From positions 1-49,942 of the forward strand of contig DHKY01000012.1 in the NCBI GenBank assembly GCA_002404995.1: DNA of 49,942 nt. The letters are read 5' to 3'. Numbering within the stretch: position 1 is the stretch's first letter; the number at the start of each line of letters is the position of its first letter. The stretch comes from Caryophanales bacterium UBA4682 (GTDB taxonomy: Bacteria; Bacillota_I; Bacilli_A; RFN20; CAG-288). Shown here one piece after another: positions 7,430-16,898 of this stretch. Below the pieces are notes generated by a model, which made no database searches, was not told the origin of the DNA, and saw only the letters and a list, made by a program, of their open reading frames with translations. A program made the translations under genes and the position numbers.

Positions 7430-9640
7430 TTAATGGAACTTACGTTGAATCTGGAAAACGGATTTTACGCTCGAAATAGTAGAAATATAAGAATCCAAGG
7501 CTTCTTTGTCCTTGGCCCTGATTGTCCTTTCGATTGTAGTGCTAGAATTCGAAGAATGGTATTTCGCGTTGATTTTTATGACCTTGCAGTTCACAGCAGA
7601 TAAGCTGTTCATTAAATCCACGAGGAGTTTTTCACGATCATGGCATTCGACTTCGAGGTCAACCGGGAATTCCTTTTCTTTGATTCCGGAAGGATTCCAA
7701 CGGACCTTAATCAAGCGAGAATCGGATGGATTCTTAGTAACATTCGGACAATCAGTCCGGTGAATCTTCACACCTTGCCCGGTGGAAACAAAGCCAATGA
7801 TATCATCACCAGGAATCGGACGGCAACAGTTAGCAAGGCTGATCCTGATTGAATCACCGTTTTCGAGGACAACAGCATCCGTCGTATTGATTTTATTTAA
7901 AGAACGGGAATTAATCCGATCGGCCATTTCTTGCCCGGTTAAGGCAGAGGTATAGCTGACATTTTCGCTTGTCTCAATAATCTGCGCAGCAGAAATAGAA
8001 CGCCCGCCGAGTTTAACATAAAGGTCATCTGGAGTATTGCAATCGAAGGTATCAAGAACCTTTTTCGTAATGACTTGAGACGGGTCAACAGAGATTTTCC
8101 GTTCGCGAAGAGAGTCCACCAAAGTCTGCTTTCCGCGTTTGATTAGATTTTCTTTGACGAAGTCAGAATTGACTTTTACAAGATACTTCCGGATTTTTGA
8201 TTTGGCAAAACTTGTTTTCGCCCTATTAAGCCATTCCGAGTTCGGAGAAGAATTCTTTCCAGTGATGACCTCAACAATATCGCCGGTCTTCAATGAAGTC
8301 GAAATAGGAACAAGAACACCATTTACTTTAGAGCCGGAAAGATGGTCTCCGAGATCCGAATGGATTCGGTAGGCAAAGTCAATTGGGGTTGCACCATTTG
8401 GAAGACAGATAACATTTCCTTTTGGGGTGAAAACATAAACATTTGCATCAAAGATGTCATGGCTCAAGGCATCCCTATATTCCTTGGCATTATCATCTTT
8501 ATCTTCCGCAGTAAAAGAAACAAAGTCTTTAAACCAATGAAGCTGGTTCTCAATTTCAGCCTGTTCCTTTTTCGGATCATAATTACTGCCTTCCTTGTAA
8601 CGCCAGTGTGCAGCAACACCGCCTTCCGCGATTTCATCCATTTGCTTTGTACGAATCTGGATTTCGAAGTTTCGGCCGGAAGAAGTCCTGACTGTCGTAT
8701 GCAGAGACTGGTACCTATTCGGTTTTGGCCTTGCAATATAGTCCTTGAAACGTCCGGGAACTGGTTTGAAGTTGGCATGAACGTAACCTAGAATCTCGTA
8801 GCATTGCTGTTCCGTACTTGTAACAACACGTAGAGCTAAAAGATCATAAATCTGTTCAAATGTATAATGCTTGCTATACCTTTTCTTGTAGATAGAATAA
8901 ACGGATTTCACACGATCGGTGATTTCGAAAGGGATGCCCGATTTTTGTAAAATTAAAGAAAGTTCGCTCTTCAATTCATTCAGAGCAGTCTTAGCATCTT
9001 TAACCGAATTCGTCATCCTAGTCTCAATTTGCTTATAGATTTCCGGTTTGGTGTAATAGAGCGATAAATCTTCAAGTTCGGTTTGAACCTTATATAAACC
9101 AAGGCGGTGTGCAATCGGTGCGTAGACTTCCAAGGTTTCTTCGGAAATAGAAACTTGCTTATGTTCTGGCTGGAATTGAAGGGTTCTCCTATTGTGAAGC
9201 CGATCAGCAAGTTTCACAATAATAACACGAATATCTTTGGCCCTGGCTACGAAAATCTTGCGATGGTTTTCTGCTGTAAATTCAACATTCTTGTAATCGC
9301 TAAGACGTGTAACCTTAGTCAAAGCTTCAACCATGTCTGCTACTTCTGGACCAAAGCGGTCGTTGATTTCCTGTTTTGTTGTTCCAGTGTCTTCGATTGT
9401 ATCATGAAGAAGGCCAACAATAATCGTCGTTGGTCCTCCTTGGAGTTCAGCAATAATTTCTGCCACACCAATACAATGGGTGATATAAGGATCACCGGAT
9501 TTGCGGAACTGCCCATCATGTTTTTTTTCGGCAAAACGATAGGCCTCCTCTATTTTTGCCAAATCTTTAGGATCTTTGATATAGGTAGAATAAACTGCCT
9601 TAAGTTCATCAAAGGTATAGACCGCTTTCGGAAGTTTCAT
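7430..9640 (-). CDS. rel: Bifunctional (p)ppGpp synthetase/hydrolase, RelA/SpoT family
   Basis: A 736-residue long RSH enzyme controlling the stringent response. The N-terminal HD hydrolase domain shows HDTIEDT and KLADRLHN-AGG-R; the family has HNMR, so AGG is Met. The synthetase domain has KPKPN-AGG-YQSLHTTV, matching KPNMYQSLHTTV. EIAEGGVAAHWRYKEG follows, then a TGS domain (VFTPKGNVICLPNGATPIDFAY), a Cys-containing segment (NCCRPIPGDDIIGF) and a C-terminal ACT-like domain. Both catalytic halves appear intact. It is 8 nt downstream of apt, the usual Firmicutes order. Confidence 0.95.
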   Translation of the reverse strand: MKLPKAVYTFDELKAVYSTYIKDPKDLAKIEEAYRFAEKKHDGQFRKSGDPYITHCIGVAEIIAELQGGPTTIIVGLLHDTIEDTGTTKQEINDRFGPEVADMVEALTKVTRLSDYKNVEFTAENHRKIFVARAKDIRVIIVKLADRLHNRRTLQFQPEHKQVSISEETLEVYAPIAHRLGLYKVQTELEDLSLYYTKPEIYKQIETRMTNSVKDAKTALNELKSELSLILQKSGIPFEITDRVKSVYSIYKKRYSKHYTFEQIYDLLALRVVTSTEQQCYEILGYVHANFKPVPGRFKDYIARPKPNRYQSLHTTVRTSSGRNFEIQIRTKQMDEIAEGGVAAHWRYKEGSNYDPKKEQAEIENQLHWFKDFVSFTAEDKDDNAKEYRDALSHDIFDANVYVFTPKGNVICLPNGATPIDFAYRIHSDLGDHLSGSKVNGVLVPISTSLKTGDIVEVITGKNSSPNSEWLNRAKTSFAKSKIRKYLVKVNSDFVKENLIKRGKQTLVDSLRERKISVDPSQVITKKVLDTFDCNTPDDLYVKLGGRSISAAQIIETSENVSYTSALTGQEMADRINSRSLNKINTTDAVVLENGDSIRISLANCCRPIPGDDIIGFVSTGQGVKIHRTDCPNVTKNPSDSRLIKVRWNPSGIKEKEFPVDLEVECHDREKLLVDLMNSLSAVNCKVIKINAKYHSSNSSTTIERTIRAKDKEALDSYISTISSVKSVFQIQRKFH

Positions 9641-9648
9641 CTTAAAAA

Positions 9649-10158
9649 TTAAAGGTCAAGTAAAGCTTTGCAAGGAAGTCCAATAACTTTTTCACCATGG
9701 AGGTCCTTTAAATTAATGACTGTAACACAGCCGACCGGATTTCCACCAGCCGAGATGACAAGGTCCTTTAAAGCCTTGAACGTGCCGCCCGTAGCCCTCA
9801 AATCATCAATAAGAAGGACACGGTCTCCGTTTTTAAAAGAATTTGCTGGAATTTCAATAGTTGCGGTTCCGTATTCAAGCTGATAAGTAATTTTGTTTGT
9901 TATGCCAGGAAGCTTGCCGCCTTTACGAGCCATGACAAATCCTTTTTGGGTTTTATAAGCAAGAGCTGCACCAAAAAGGAAAGCACGGGATTCAGGTCCG
10001 ATAATAACATCATAGTTGAAAGGCTCAGCCCTTTTTGCTAAATCGTCAATGCAAGAAGAAAAGGCCTCTGGATTGCGAAGCAAGGGAGAAATATCCTTGA
10101 ATGATATTCCCTTTTTCGGGAAGTCCGGAGTAACACCAATATACTTTGAATAATCCAT
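9649..10158 (-). CDS. apt: Adenine phosphoribosyltransferase
   Basis: Purine salvage enzyme making AMP from adenine and PRPP. It is 169 residues, typical for Apt. The N-terminus has PDFPKKGISFKDISPLL, and the PRPP loop reads VLLIDDL-AGG-ATGGT; with AGG as Met this becomes DDLMATGGT, close to DDLLATGGT. A promoter with an extended -10 (10178-10186) and an AGAGGA ribosome site precede it. It is co-transcribed with rel. Confidence 0.94.
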   Translation of the reverse strand: MDYSKYIGVTPDFPKKGISFKDISPLLRNPEAFSSCIDDLAKRAEPFNYDVIIGPESRAFLFGAALAYKTQKGFVMARKGGKLPGITNKITYQLEYGTATIEIPANSFKNGDRVLLIDDLRATGGTFKALKDLVISAGGNPVGCVTVINLKDLHGEKVIGLPCKALLDL

Positions 10159-10177
10159 AGTTTTATCCTCTGAATTT

Positions 10178-10186
10178 AGTATATCA
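10178..10186 (-). promoter_or_regulatory. Extended -10 promoter of apt-rel
   Basis: TGATATACT on the minus strand (TGn plus TATACT), about 20 nt before the apt start codon. Confidence 0.55.
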
Positions 10187-10383
10187 TTTTTAAGTGCTAA
10201 CTGGTTTAGAAAGAATACGAATTCAGCAAACTGAACGACTCATACAAATTTCCTAAGGCAATAAACAAGATAAAGAATAATATTTCTTAATTTAATTGAT
10301 TACACCCATTTTTTCCTTAAAGGAGAGAAAATATCCCGCATGAACAATCATGTTCGATATTCTTCTTCAATTCAAATATAATC

Positions 10384-10389
10384 TATAAT
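10384..10389 (+). promoter_or_regulatory. -10 box just before ispH
   Basis: TATAAT with only six nucleotides before the ispH ATG, so transcription should start at the A of ATG. No Shine-Dalgarno precedes the gene. The remaining intergenic stretch 10187-10383 holds no gene that I can support, only a short GAACA/TGTTC palindrome near 10341. Confidence 0.5.
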
Positions 10390-10395
10390 CAGAGT

Positions 10396-11250
10396 ATGGT
10401 TCAATTTATCACAGAAATAGGTTTCTGCTCCGGCGTCAAAGGGGCTATCAGAAAAAGGAAAGAATATAGCAAGGGGAAGAATATCTTCCTCTTGCACCCT
10501 TTGAGGCACAATAAAATCGAAAATGACAAAATAAGGAATGACTTTCACGCCGCGATTCTAGACAAAGATATTTTATCTTCCACCTTTCCGAATAATTCTC
10601 TCCTTGTTTTTTCTGCCCATGGAGCAGAAAAAGGAAAAATGGAACAAGCGACTAAAAAGGGAATTCCCTTTATCGAGACCACTTGTCCAATTATCGAAAG
10701 CCGGTTAAAAAGCTTCAAGGCCGTCTATAAAAACCAAAAGCTTTTCTATTACGGAAAAGAAGAACACCCAGAAACCATTTCCTTTTTAGAAAACCACCCA
10801 GAAGCTATATTCCTATGCAAAGAATCGTTTTCAAGTCTTGCTGATGGAAATAAATCGAATGCGCTTCTTTTCACGCAATCCACTTTATCAAGAGAACAAA
10901 CGAATGAAGCAATCTTTTTCTTGGAAGAAAAGAACTATATTATCGAATACATTTCAAACCCATGCCCTGTTTTCAACAACCGCTTAGAAGAAGCATTAAG
11001 TTTTCTTTCAAGTAAAAAAGATTTCTATTTTGCTGTTTTAGGAGATCAAACAAGTTCTAATACGCAAGCTCTCTTTTCAGGAATCCATGAAAGGCATAAG
11101 GATTGCAAAGGTTTTATCTTCTCATCCGTTCAGGATATTCCTCAAAAAGAAAACAGGCAAGAAAAGGATTGGTATCTTGCCTGTTCCACATCGATCTCCA
11201 CTGAATCTGCAAGGAATATATACAAAGCTTTATTATTTGAAACGTTTTAG
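10396..11250 (+). CDS. ispH: 4-hydroxy-3-methylbut-2-enyl diphosphate reductase (IspH/LytB)
   Basis: The last MEP-pathway enzyme, producing IPP and DMAPP. It is 284 residues. The three cluster cysteines are C11 (GFCSGV), C97 (TTCPII) and C190 (NPCPVFNNR). Substrate-site residues are present as L-AGG-HN (residues 36-39; the family has LIHN), SAHG (73-76) and HPE ending at E126. SSNT near 220 also matches. Overall divergence from model enzymes is high but the catalytic set is complete. Its 3' end overlaps the convergent sigma factor gene by 18 bp. Confidence 0.92.
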   Translation: MVQFITEIGFCSGVKGAIRKRKEYSKGKNIFLLHPLRHNKIENDKIRNDFHAAILDKDILSSTFPNNSLLVFSAHGAEKGKMEQATKKGIPFIETTCPIIESRLKSFKAVYKNQKLFYYGKEEHPETISFLENHPEAIFLCKESFSSLADGNKSNALLFTQSTLSREQTNEAIFFLEEKNYIIEYISNPCPVFNNRLEEALSFLSSKKDFYFAVLGDQTSSNTQALFSGIHERHKDCKGFIFSSVQDIPQKENRQEKDWYLACSTSISTESARNIYKALLFETF

Positions 11251-12120
11251 ATATTCCTGAATTTTCTTTTTCGAGTTTGCTTCGATTTGCCGGCATCTTT
11301 CCTGAGAGATTCCGTACTTTTTCGATAATTCAAGAAGAGTAGCTTTATGGGGATTAATTCCAAAACGCGAATAGAAGATATCCTTTTCCCGAGGATCAAG
11401 AGTCGCAATGGCTTCCCGGATATGAGATGCCATTTCATTATCCTGAGAAACCTGGTCAGGTTGCGGTGAATCTGTATCGGCTTGAGTTTCTTCGATAGTC
11501 GGAGCCTCTTCCTCGTCCGTGATGGTTTGCTGCCTGGAAACAGGAATCATCTTTTGATAAAAGTCACTCACCCTATCGAGATCCGCCTGAGTAAGGGAGC
11601 CTTTGCTCCTTTCAATGATTTCCGTATCCGTTGGTTCATGAGTGTTCTTTTTTGAAAATTCCTTCCGTATTAAGTTCACTTCCTTGCTGATTTTCTTGAT
11701 ATTCGATGGTGTCTTAATCTGAGGAACTTTGTTCTGAACATAAGAAAGCCTTCGGTTCTTAATGCAGGAGACCGCAAAAGTAGAAAAAGTGTTTCCATCC
11801 TGACTCCGGAAACCCTCTACAGCATCACCTAAAGCCGTAGAGCCTTCCTGATAAAGTTCAAGGGCGAGAGACCGCTTCCGGCCTTCATTCGGAATATTGT
11901 CTATGAATTTTTTTGCCTGCGAAATAACTAAACGCCTATTGCCTTCAACAATGCTGTTACGTAATTCAACGCTTGGATTTCTCTGGTATTCTTTTAGAAG
12001 CTCTGCTGTTTGCTCAGGCTCTAATTTCGTAAGAGGTTGCAAAGAACGCCTGAAAAGCGAATAAGCGTCCGCCAATGAGTTGCGATCAATTTCCTTGATA
12101 GAATCATCCTTTGCTGCCAT
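11233..12120 (-). CDS. Second sigma-70 family factor, divergent
   Basis: A 295-residue protein with recognisable region 2 (EGNRRLVISQAKKFID, YQEGSTALGDAVEGF) and region 4 (LDPREKDIFYSRFGIN, then SQERCRQIEANSKKKIQ). The -10 melting region reads STFAVSCIKNR in place of STYATWWIRQA, so the aromatic pair used for strand opening by housekeeping sigma is missing. Region 3 is short and followed by an acidic stretch (DEEEAPTIEETQ). It overlaps trmK by 17 bp and lies two genes below rpoD, suggesting either an old duplication or an alternative sigma. Target promoters are unknown. Confidence 0.82.
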   Translation of the reverse strand: MAAKDDSIKEIDRNSLADAYSLFRRSLQPLTKLEPEQTAELLKEYQRNPSVELRNSIVEGNRRLVISQAKKFIDNIPNEGRKRSLALELYQEGSTALGDAVEGFRSQDGNTFSTFAVSCIKNRRLSYVQNKVPQIKTPSNIKKISKEVNLIRKEFSKKNTHEPTDTEIIERSKGSLTQADLDRVSDFYQKMIPVSRQQTITDEEEAPTIEETQADTDSPQPDQVSQDNEMASHIREAIATLDPREKDIFYSRFGINPHKATLLELSKKYGISQERCRQIEANSKKKIQEYLKRFK

Positions 12121-12775
12121 AGGAGTTCCTCCTTAATTTGTATTGAATTCTTCTTAATTGGGATTCTCTCTGGGACATATCCATTTTTTTGCGGCTGGAT
12201 AAAGTCGCCAAAACTTCCAACTTCTGCTGGACAAATTTCAAAAGCATCTCATCTGAATTTCGTACAGGATAAGGACCGAATTCAATTTCGTCCTCATCAT
12301 AGGCTTGCTTTTCTTGGCATGGAGCAAAACGGAGCAAAGGATAATAATGACGTTCGAAGATGTATTGGCCAACATCATTTGCGAATCCGCAATTCAAAAG
12401 ATAAGAAATCACGAGAGGAAAATCAGATTGCGGTTCCACTAAAATGAACTTCAGTTTTTTGATTTCTCCTTCTTTTTCCTTAAGAATCTTATAGATCGTA
12501 TTGCCTCCCCTTCCAAGCAGGATAATGCCTTCGACATCTTCCGGAATGAAATGAAGGCCGTCCTGAAAAAGGGGAATGATTGATTCTTTGGGATGGTCCT
12601 TCAAGGTCTTCAGAAGATTTTGGTAGGGGCCTTTTTTGTTTTCGACCGAATAGACTTTGTGTCCAGTTGAGGCAAGTTCTAAAGATAGAAACCCATGATC
12701 AGCCCCGATATCCCTTACAGTCATGCCCTCAGGAACAAGCTCTAACGCTTTGCTTAGCCGGGGAGAAAGGTTCAT
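12104..12775 (-). CDS. trmK: tRNA (adenine(22)-N1)-methyltransferase TrmK
   Basis: SAM-dependent methyltransferase modifying A22 of tRNA. It is 223 residues. The SAM-binding motif DIGADHGFLSLEL lies at about residue 22. The family motif GMGG appears as G-AGG-GG (codon at 12509-12511), another AGG-for-Met case. VEPQSDFPLVISYL is also typical. Position immediately after rpoD is the conserved Firmicutes arrangement (sigA-trmK). Confidence 0.9.
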   Translation of the reverse strand: MNLSPRLSKALELVPEGMTVRDIGADHGFLSLELASTGHKVYSVENKKGPYQNLLKTLKDHPKESIIPLFQDGLHFIPEDVEGIILLGRGGNTIYKILKEKEGEIKKLKFILVEPQSDFPLVISYLLNCGFANDVGQYIFERHYYPLLRFAPCQEKQAYDEDEIEFGPYPVRNSDEMLLKFVQQKLEVLATLSSRKKMDMSQRESQLRRIQYKLRRNSYGSKG

Positions 12776-12779
12776 TGTA

Positions 12780-14723
12780 TTATTTGCGGAAATCCTTAAG
12801 GAGTTTGCTGCGGGAAGGATGACGAAGCTTCTTCAAAGCCTTAGCTTCGATTTGACGGATACGTTCGCGGGTGACATTGAATTCCTTTCCGACCTCTTCC
12901 AAGGTATGATTGCGGCCATCTTCAAGGCCATAGCGAAGACGAATCACCCGTGCTTCTCGGTCAGTAAGCTGGGAAAGCACCTCATTGATGCGTTCTGTTT
13001 CCATTGCCTGGTTCGCATATTCATAAGGAGACAAGTTGTCTTTGTCTTCAATGAAATCGCCGACATGGCTGTCCTCTTCTTCGCCGACAGGTTTCTCAAG
13101 AGAAATCGGATCCAGTGAAATCTGCTGGATTTCACGGATACGTTCCGGGGTATAAATACCATCAAGTTCTTCGCTGATTTCCTCGGCTGTAGGTTCACGG
13201 CTTAACTTCTGCTGTAGCTTACGGGAAGCACGTGTAATCTTATTGATGGTTTCAACCCTATGAACAGGGATACGGATCGTACGTGCCTGATCCGCAAGGG
13301 CGCGAGTGATAGCCTGGCGGATCCACCAAGTCGCATAAGTCGAGAACTTGAATCCACGTTTGTAATCGAATTTATCAACAGCTTTCCTTAAACCAAGGTT
13401 GCCTTCTTGAATCAAATCAAGAAAATCCCTGCCACGATTGACATAATGCTTTGCAATGGAAACAACAAGTTTGAGGTTGCATTCGATTAGTTCGTCTTTG
13501 GCATCCTGGTCACCTTCCAAAACACGTTTGGCAAGAGCGACTTCATCTTCTTGGTTCTTTAAAACATGATAGAAACCAATGGCATGAAGATACTGGCGGA
13601 CAGGATCGGCGTTTTTCCTCGATTGAGCAACCGCTTCTTCCTCTTCCTCCTCCTCTTCTTCATCAAGCACCTCTTCATCATCGGAAACTTCTGAACCGCC
13701 GAATCCATCACCTGTTTCCCTTTCGAAGGAGGCATCCGAAACAGACTCATCATCGAGTTCATCGAAATCAGAGTCTTCGTCTTTCCTGTTTGCAACTTCT
13801 TCCCTTGTCGGTCCTTGTTCTTCATCCTGGACGAATTCGTCCTCGTCCATTTCCATATCACTGCCCTCAAGGATCCTTCCTTTGGCCAAGCAGTTATCAA
13901 CAAGATTATTGATTTCGTCATCAGAGAACTTAAGGTTCTTGGTTAGCTTCTCAAAGAGCTTATTGGGAATAACATTGTTATTCTCTTTTCCAGCTTCAAT
14001 CAAAGCATTCTCAATATCTTCAAGTCCCCTGAGTTCTTTGTTTCCTTTGGCAGCATCCTTGACGCTTTTCTTATTGCCTTTGCTTTTATGCGTCTCTGTA
14101 ACAAGTTCGCTGATTTCCTCATCGGTGATTTCCGGTGTCTCTTTCAGCTTGATCAAATCATTGTCTTTCTTAACGTTCTTTGAGGATTTTGTTTTCTTTG
14201 TTTCCTTTTTAGGCTTATCACCAGTTTTTTCCGCCTGGTCTTTGTCCTCGAAAACAGCATTGACTTCGACAGGGGTTTCCTGCCTATTGCTGTCATTCTT
14301 GGAATTAGTCTTCTTGGAAGAAGAAGAACTCTTTGAAGCTTTCTTTTCGGGTTTGGAAATTTCTTTTTTGTCTTCTTTCAGACTCGCCTTTTCTGTTTTC
14401 ACCGAACTGGCGTTTTTCTTAGAAGGTTTGGCTTCAACATCTTTATTAGCAGGAACGGATTTCTCTGCCTTCTGGTCTTCCTTTTTTGTTTTCGAAGACT
14501 TAGAAACTTTTTTGGTCCCTTTATCTTTTTTTGCGGAAACGGTGGCTTCCCCATTTGCTTTGTTTTCAGCTAAGTCTTTCTTTACCGAAGCTGTTTTCTT
14601 CCCATCTTGTTTGTCTACAGCTACGGGTTTAACACTCTTTTTGCTCTCTTCAGAAGTAGAATCTTTCTTGGTAGAAACTTTAATCTTCTTTGTTTTTTTG
14701 CTTTCTTTCTTAGTGGTAGCCAT
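12780..14723 (-). CDS. rpoD: Housekeeping RNA polymerase sigma factor RpoD/SigA
   Basis: Primary sigma factor of 647 residues. Region 1.2 to 4.2 is canonical: DPVRQYLHAIG, NLKLVVSIAKHYVNRG, GFKFSTYATWWIRQAITRA, ARTIRIPVH and RERIRQIEAKALKKLRHPSR. Codons 13386-13388 (GL-x-KAV) and 13257-13259 (VH-x-VETI) are AGG at positions that are Met in virtually all RpoD proteins. The first ~230 residues form a Lys/Ser/Glu-rich low-complexity extension rather than an ordinary short N-terminus, making the protein nearly twice the length of Bacillus SigA. The ATG at 14723 is chosen because AAGGAGG is five nucleotides upstream; an ATG directly before it and one at 14762 are less well spaced. Confidence 0.96.
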   Translation of the reverse strand: MATTKKESKKTKKIKVSTKKDSTSEESKKSVKPVAVDKQDGKKTASVKKDLAENKANGEATVSAKKDKGTKKVSKSSKTKKEDQKAEKSVPANKDVEAKPSKKNASSVKTEKASLKEDKKEISKPEKKASKSSSSSKKTNSKNDSNRQETPVEVNAVFEDKDQAEKTGDKPKKETKKTKSSKNVKKDNDLIKLKETPEITDEEISELVTETHKSKGNKKSVKDAAKGNKELRGLEDIENALIEAGKENNNVIPNKLFEKLTKNLKFSDDEINNLVDNCLAKGRILEGSDMEMDEDEFVQDEEQGPTREEVANRKDEDSDFDELDDESVSDASFERETGDGFGGSEVSDDEEVLDEEEEEEEEEAVAQSRKNADPVRQYLHAIGFYHVLKNQEDEVALAKRVLEGDQDAKDELIECNLKLVVSIAKHYVNRGRDFLDLIQEGNLGLRKAVDKFDYKRGFKFSTYATWWIRQAITRALADQARTIRIPVHRVETINKITRASRKLQQKLSREPTAEEISEELDGIYTPERIREIQQISLDPISLEKPVGEEEDSHVGDFIEDKDNLSPYEYANQAMETERINEVLSQLTDREARVIRLRYGLEDGRNHTLEEVGKEFNVTRERIRQIEAKALKKLRHPSRSKLLKDFRK

Positions 14724-14855
14724 CATTGCCTCCTTGTTAAATTTGAAACCATCATAAAACAACCATACGCATTCATTATTCTTTTGAAAAGTTCTTTTTT
14801 CAAGGGAAAAGATGCAAAGAATATGAACTAAAACAGGAAATGCGAAGCTGGAAAA

Positions 14856-16886
14856 TCAAATTTTGGTTCCTGGTGATTTGATTTTCAAATTAATCCGAAT
14901 CAACTCTTGCTTATCTTGCGAGTCCCTGATTCCGCCTTTTTCCAGCTGGACTCTTTTAAGTATGCGGCTTTTTTCTTCCAACAGTCCATGAACAGAAATT
15001 GCTTCATCAAACCTTTTGGGAGAATAAAGCTCAGGTGAAAGTCTTTCCCTATATTTCAAAGCAAAAAGAAGGAATTCCTGTTCATCCTTTGATAGCGAAA
15101 ATGAAGAAAGACTATCATCGTCAAAACCAAAATCATCTTTATCCTGTTCTTGTTTGCTGCTGTCCGTCGAGGCCGAGGCAATCTGTTCATTCAAGGTTTT
15201 GAATAGATCTTGGTCAAAGCGGCTTTGCGTTCTGTCATCCCTATAAAGATTCCCGATCCTGTTCGCCAAATCAAAGAATGGAGAAAAGGAAAAGTTAACC
15301 ATCGAATCCTGAAGTTTGGCAGTAGCTTCTCTTGATAAAGGAAGCCTCCTTATAATTTGGGTCTCGTTCTTCAGAAGCTCATCGTCCGTTTTTTCCATCA
15401 ACGGATAAAGTCGAGCTTGTTGGAAAACAATTTCGAAGGCATCTGCTTGCTTATAGTTATCTGCCCTGTTCCTCTCCCTATCAAAAGGCTGAAGAATTGA
15501 TTTCTTATGCCATGGATTATAACGATAGTGAGGAATATACGTCTTTGTGTCTGGGTTGTTTTCTTTTGCAGGGATAACGTTGCTCTCATTATTTAGGATA
15601 CGGACCAAGACTTCTTCCTTCAAGGAAGTGACACGGGAAAAAGCCGCAATGGCTTTGGCCTTAGAAACATCATTCAATGCTTTATAGTATTTTGCATTGG
15701 CTTGAAGAAACGTGGTGATTTCCTGGCTATCTTCCATGGTTTTCCGTCCATGAAGCTGGCGTCCAAGTAAGAACAAGAAAGGATCATAGAGGCGTTTGGC
15801 CTGGGCTTTAAGTTCATCTGCACCAAACTTTGCAAGAAGTTCATCCGCATCCTTAGCACCTTTGAATTTGCGAAGAATACGGCAAGGAATCTTACTTTCG
15901 TAAAGCAACGGAATCGCCCGCTCTTCTCCAACCTGTCCAGGCTCATCGCTATCGAGACAAAGGCGGACCTCGCATTTCAGTTGTGATAGTTCTTGGATAT
16001 GCTCCTTTGTCAAAGCAACACCCATCAAGGCCGCGACCTGCATAATTCCGGCACGAACAAAGGCGATAGCATCCCTATACCCTTCTACCAGATAGATGAA
16101 CCCGCTTCTTTTTGCATCTTCCTTCGCTTCAAAAAAATGGTACCTTACCGAACTCTTTTTAAAAAGAACAGTTTCAGGAGAATTTATGTATTTGCCGCCT
16201 GTTTGGTTAGAAAGAAACCTACGTCCAGAGAAAGCGACAATATGGCCTTCATTATCCAGAATAGGAAACATTATTCGCTGAGAATAACGGTCTTTATCAA
16301 TAGAATCTGGGGATAGAATTCCTGCCTTTTCCCTTGTTACCGAATCAATGCCCTTTTTCTTCAAAACATTAATAGCTTGCTTTTGGTCCGATGGAGCATA
16401 GCCCAAACGGAAATGCTTAATGATGTCTCCAGGGATTTTTCGCTCATTGATCAAATAGTCCAAAGCTGCTTTTCCCTCATTGGAAGACAAGGCAAGGGAA
16501 TAGAATTCAGAAAGAATATCCCTGGCCTCAATTTCTTTCGGATATTCCTGCTTCAGGATATCCACTTTCGGGCGATAATCTTTCAAGCTTTCCGGAAGGG
16601 GTATCTGACAGATCTGGCAGACTTTCTTCAGTGCTTCTACTTTAGAAATCTTTTCGTATTTTTCTACAAAAGTGATAGCATCTCCGCCCTCTCCGCAGAC
16701 CCAGCATTTGAAAGTATTACGAACTAGATTCACATCCCTTGATGGATGATGATCATTATGAAAAGGGCAGCAGGCTTTGTACTTGCCGCCTTGTTTCGTG
16801 ACCGGGATATAGTAGCTTACAACTTTCAGGATATCTGCTTTTTTAGCGATATCCTGAAAGACATTTCCGCCAGAAGGACTGGTCAT
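14856..16886 (-). CDS. dnaG: DNA primase
   Basis: 676-residue primase that lays down RNA primers at the replication fork. The N-terminal CHC2 zinc domain has CPFHNDHHPS, then CWVCGEGGDAITF. The TOPRIM core includes LVEGY-AGG-DAIAF (the family has VEGYMD, codon at 16074-16076) and LCLDSDEPG. PS-AGG-DVN in the zinc domain is a further Met position. The C-terminal region, expected to bind the helicase, is poorly conserved. It lies between glyQS and rpoD, the classical macromolecular-synthesis order. Confidence 0.95.
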   Translation of the reverse strand: MTSPSGGNVFQDIAKKADILKVVSYYIPVTKQGGKYKACCPFHNDHHPSRDVNLVRNTFKCWVCGEGGDAITFVEKYEKISKVEALKKVCQICQIPLPESLKDYRPKVDILKQEYPKEIEARDILSEFYSLALSSNEGKAALDYLINERKIPGDIIKHFRLGYAPSDQKQAINVLKKKGIDSVTREKAGILSPDSIDKDRYSQRIMFPILDNEGHIVAFSGRRFLSNQTGGKYINSPETVLFKKSSVRYHFFEAKEDAKRSGFIYLVEGYRDAIAFVRAGIMQVAALMGVALTKEHIQELSQLKCEVRLCLDSDEPGQVGEERAIPLLYESKIPCRILRKFKGAKDADELLAKFGADELKAQAKRLYDPFLFLLGRQLHGRKTMEDSQEITTFLQANAKYYKALNDVSKAKAIAAFSRVTSLKEEVLVRILNNESNVIPAKENNPDTKTYIPHYRYNPWHKKSILQPFDRERNRADNYKQADAFEIVFQQARLYPLMEKTDDELLKNETQIIRRLPLSREATAKLQDSMVNFSFSPFFDLANRIGNLYRDDRTQSRFDQDLFKTLNEQIASASTDSSKQEQDKDDFGFDDDSLSSFSLSKDEQEFLLFALKYRERLSPELYSPKRFDEAISVHGLLEEKSRILKRVQLEKGGIRDSQDKQELIRINLKIKSPGTKI

Positions 16887-16898
16887 CGAATCTCCAAT

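Noticed and set aside
10321..10380. 13-codon open frame with AAAGGAG upstream of ispH as a leader peptide
   Set aside because: Spacing from AAAGGAG to the ATG is too long and no attenuator structure follows.
13882..14757. Long plus-strand open frame of 291 residues opposite rpoD
   Set aside because: It is the antisense of the Lys/Ser-rich rpoD extension (TTC/TTT-rich), gives a low-complexity Ser/Phe protein and has no ribosome site.
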